Shown here: piece by piece, positions 63,684-64,000 of the stretch
Position numbering within the stretch: position 1 is the stretch's first letter
Layout of the letters: each line of letters begins with the position of its first letter
Origin: Latrodectus hesperus
Taxonomy: Eukaryota; Arthropoda; Arachnida; Araneae; Theridiidae
NCBI GenBank assembly: GCA_037975125.1
Contig: CM075857.1
Location: 22,484,822-22,548,821 of the forward strand
Reading direction: 5' to 3'
Length of the DNA: 64,000 bases
Translations under genes and position numbers: made by a program
Notes under the pieces: generated by a model
The model's database searches: none
Told to the model about the DNA's origin: nothing
What the model saw: only the letters and a program-made list of their open reading frames with translations

Positions 63684-64000
63684 CCGTATTTACAAGATTC
63701 TAATGCGCATCGTTTTTGGCCAAATGTAGTATTCAAAATTGGGGTGCGCTTTAGATTCGAGTGCAAGATCAGCTGTTTGCCGATGACGTCAACTGAATTT
63801 AAACCGTAACAATGGAAACTGTATTTCTCGACTACATTTATCGTTGACACATTATTGCATAGAGGATACAAACTGCAGAGTACGTAGTCACAAAATATAG
63901 GGCAAACTGAAGAATATCATATGACGCTACTTTCAAACGTAAAGTAATTCTTTATGCTGAATAAAATGGCAATAGAAAGGCAGGGAGAGAGTTTAACGTA
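63684..64000 (+). mobile_element. Pogo/Tigger-like DNA transposon, left end, cut by the window edge
   Basis: Begins CCGTATTTACAAGATTCTAA after a TA (63682-63683). Subterminal inverted motifs ATTCTAATGCGCA and TGCGCTTTAGATTC lie at about 63697 and 63744. A transposase HTH start follows at 63917 to the end. Confidence 0.7.
63917..64000 (+). pseudogene. Pogo-type transposase N-terminus, partial
   Basis: The + strand frame reads SYDATFKRKVILYAE, a stop, then NGNRKAGREFNV. This is the start of the CENP-B-type HTH domain of pogo/Tigger transposases (family pattern SYDAAFKLKV-YAE-NGNR-A-REFGV). The TAA at 63962-63964 stands where relatives have a Glu codon, and no ATG precedes in frame, so the copy is probably dead. 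It continues beyond the window. Confidence 0.72.

Overview
The window looks like nuclear DNA from an arthropod, most likely an arachnid and probably a spider. It is strongly AT-rich, carries one well-supported host gene with kilobase introns and canonical GT-AG boundaries, and is otherwise dominated by transposable elements, (TA)n microsatellites and tRNA-derived SINEs. The host gene is recognised from conserved protein motifs. The spider guess rests on the overall mixture of SINE, RTE LINE and Tc1 elements and is an inference.

Region 1 (about 1-18,500, + strand): the 3' two thirds of the CASC3 (Barentsz/MLN51) gene, a core component of the exon junction complex. Eight coding exons (770-934, 3446-3675, 3757-4227, 7887-8063, 9284-9427, 12341-12537, 15226-15357, 16143-16292) join in frame and encode the last 554 residues. 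They run from the C-terminal half of the eIF4A3-binding SELOR domain, through an RGG-rich segment, to the Pro-rich C-terminus. The 5' exons lie left of the window. The introns hold decayed SINEs, one long TA/TG array and a 37-base T tract.

Region 2 (about 18,500-36,200): a transposon-dense stretch. It holds tRNA-derived SINEs (one with a perfect 11-bp target duplication), a decayed full-length RTE-type LINE on the minus strand (24,060-27,267), a compact DNA transposon with 31-bp terminal inverted repeats flanked by AATT (28,686-30,222), an internally deleted Tc1-like relic (about 31,497-32,250), a DD34E Tc1-like transposon with one nonsense codon and one frameshift (about 33,460-34,812), a degenerate satellite of roughly 80-bp units split by another SINE (about 34,890-35,870), and a 220-bp (TA)n array.

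Region 3 (36,200-52,380): mostly unannotatable AT-rich DNA with a 208-bp (TA)n array, tandem repeats, an RNase H fragment of an I/Jockey-like LINE (39,800-40,740), a SINE with a perfect 14-bp target duplication (47,690-47,869), and one candidate first coding exon of an unidentified gene (44,132-44,239).

Region 4 (52,380-64,000): a near-full-length but broken I/Jockey-like LINE (endonuclease, reverse transcriptase, RNase H) with a perfect 153-bp tandem duplication at its 5' end and a SINE fragment sitting in a reverse transcriptase deletion; LINE 3' fragments (one with a perfect 16-bp target duplication); a second Tc1-like element with a four-repeat IR/DR layout (61,540-63,158); and, at the right edge, the start of a pogo/Tigger-like element.

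Apart from CASC3 and the tentative exon at 44,132, every protein-coding signal I could interpret belongs to a mobile element. I did not find a clearly new cellular system. The least classified item is the 28,686-30,222 transposon with repeated AGCTCC/GGAGCT motifs near its ends.
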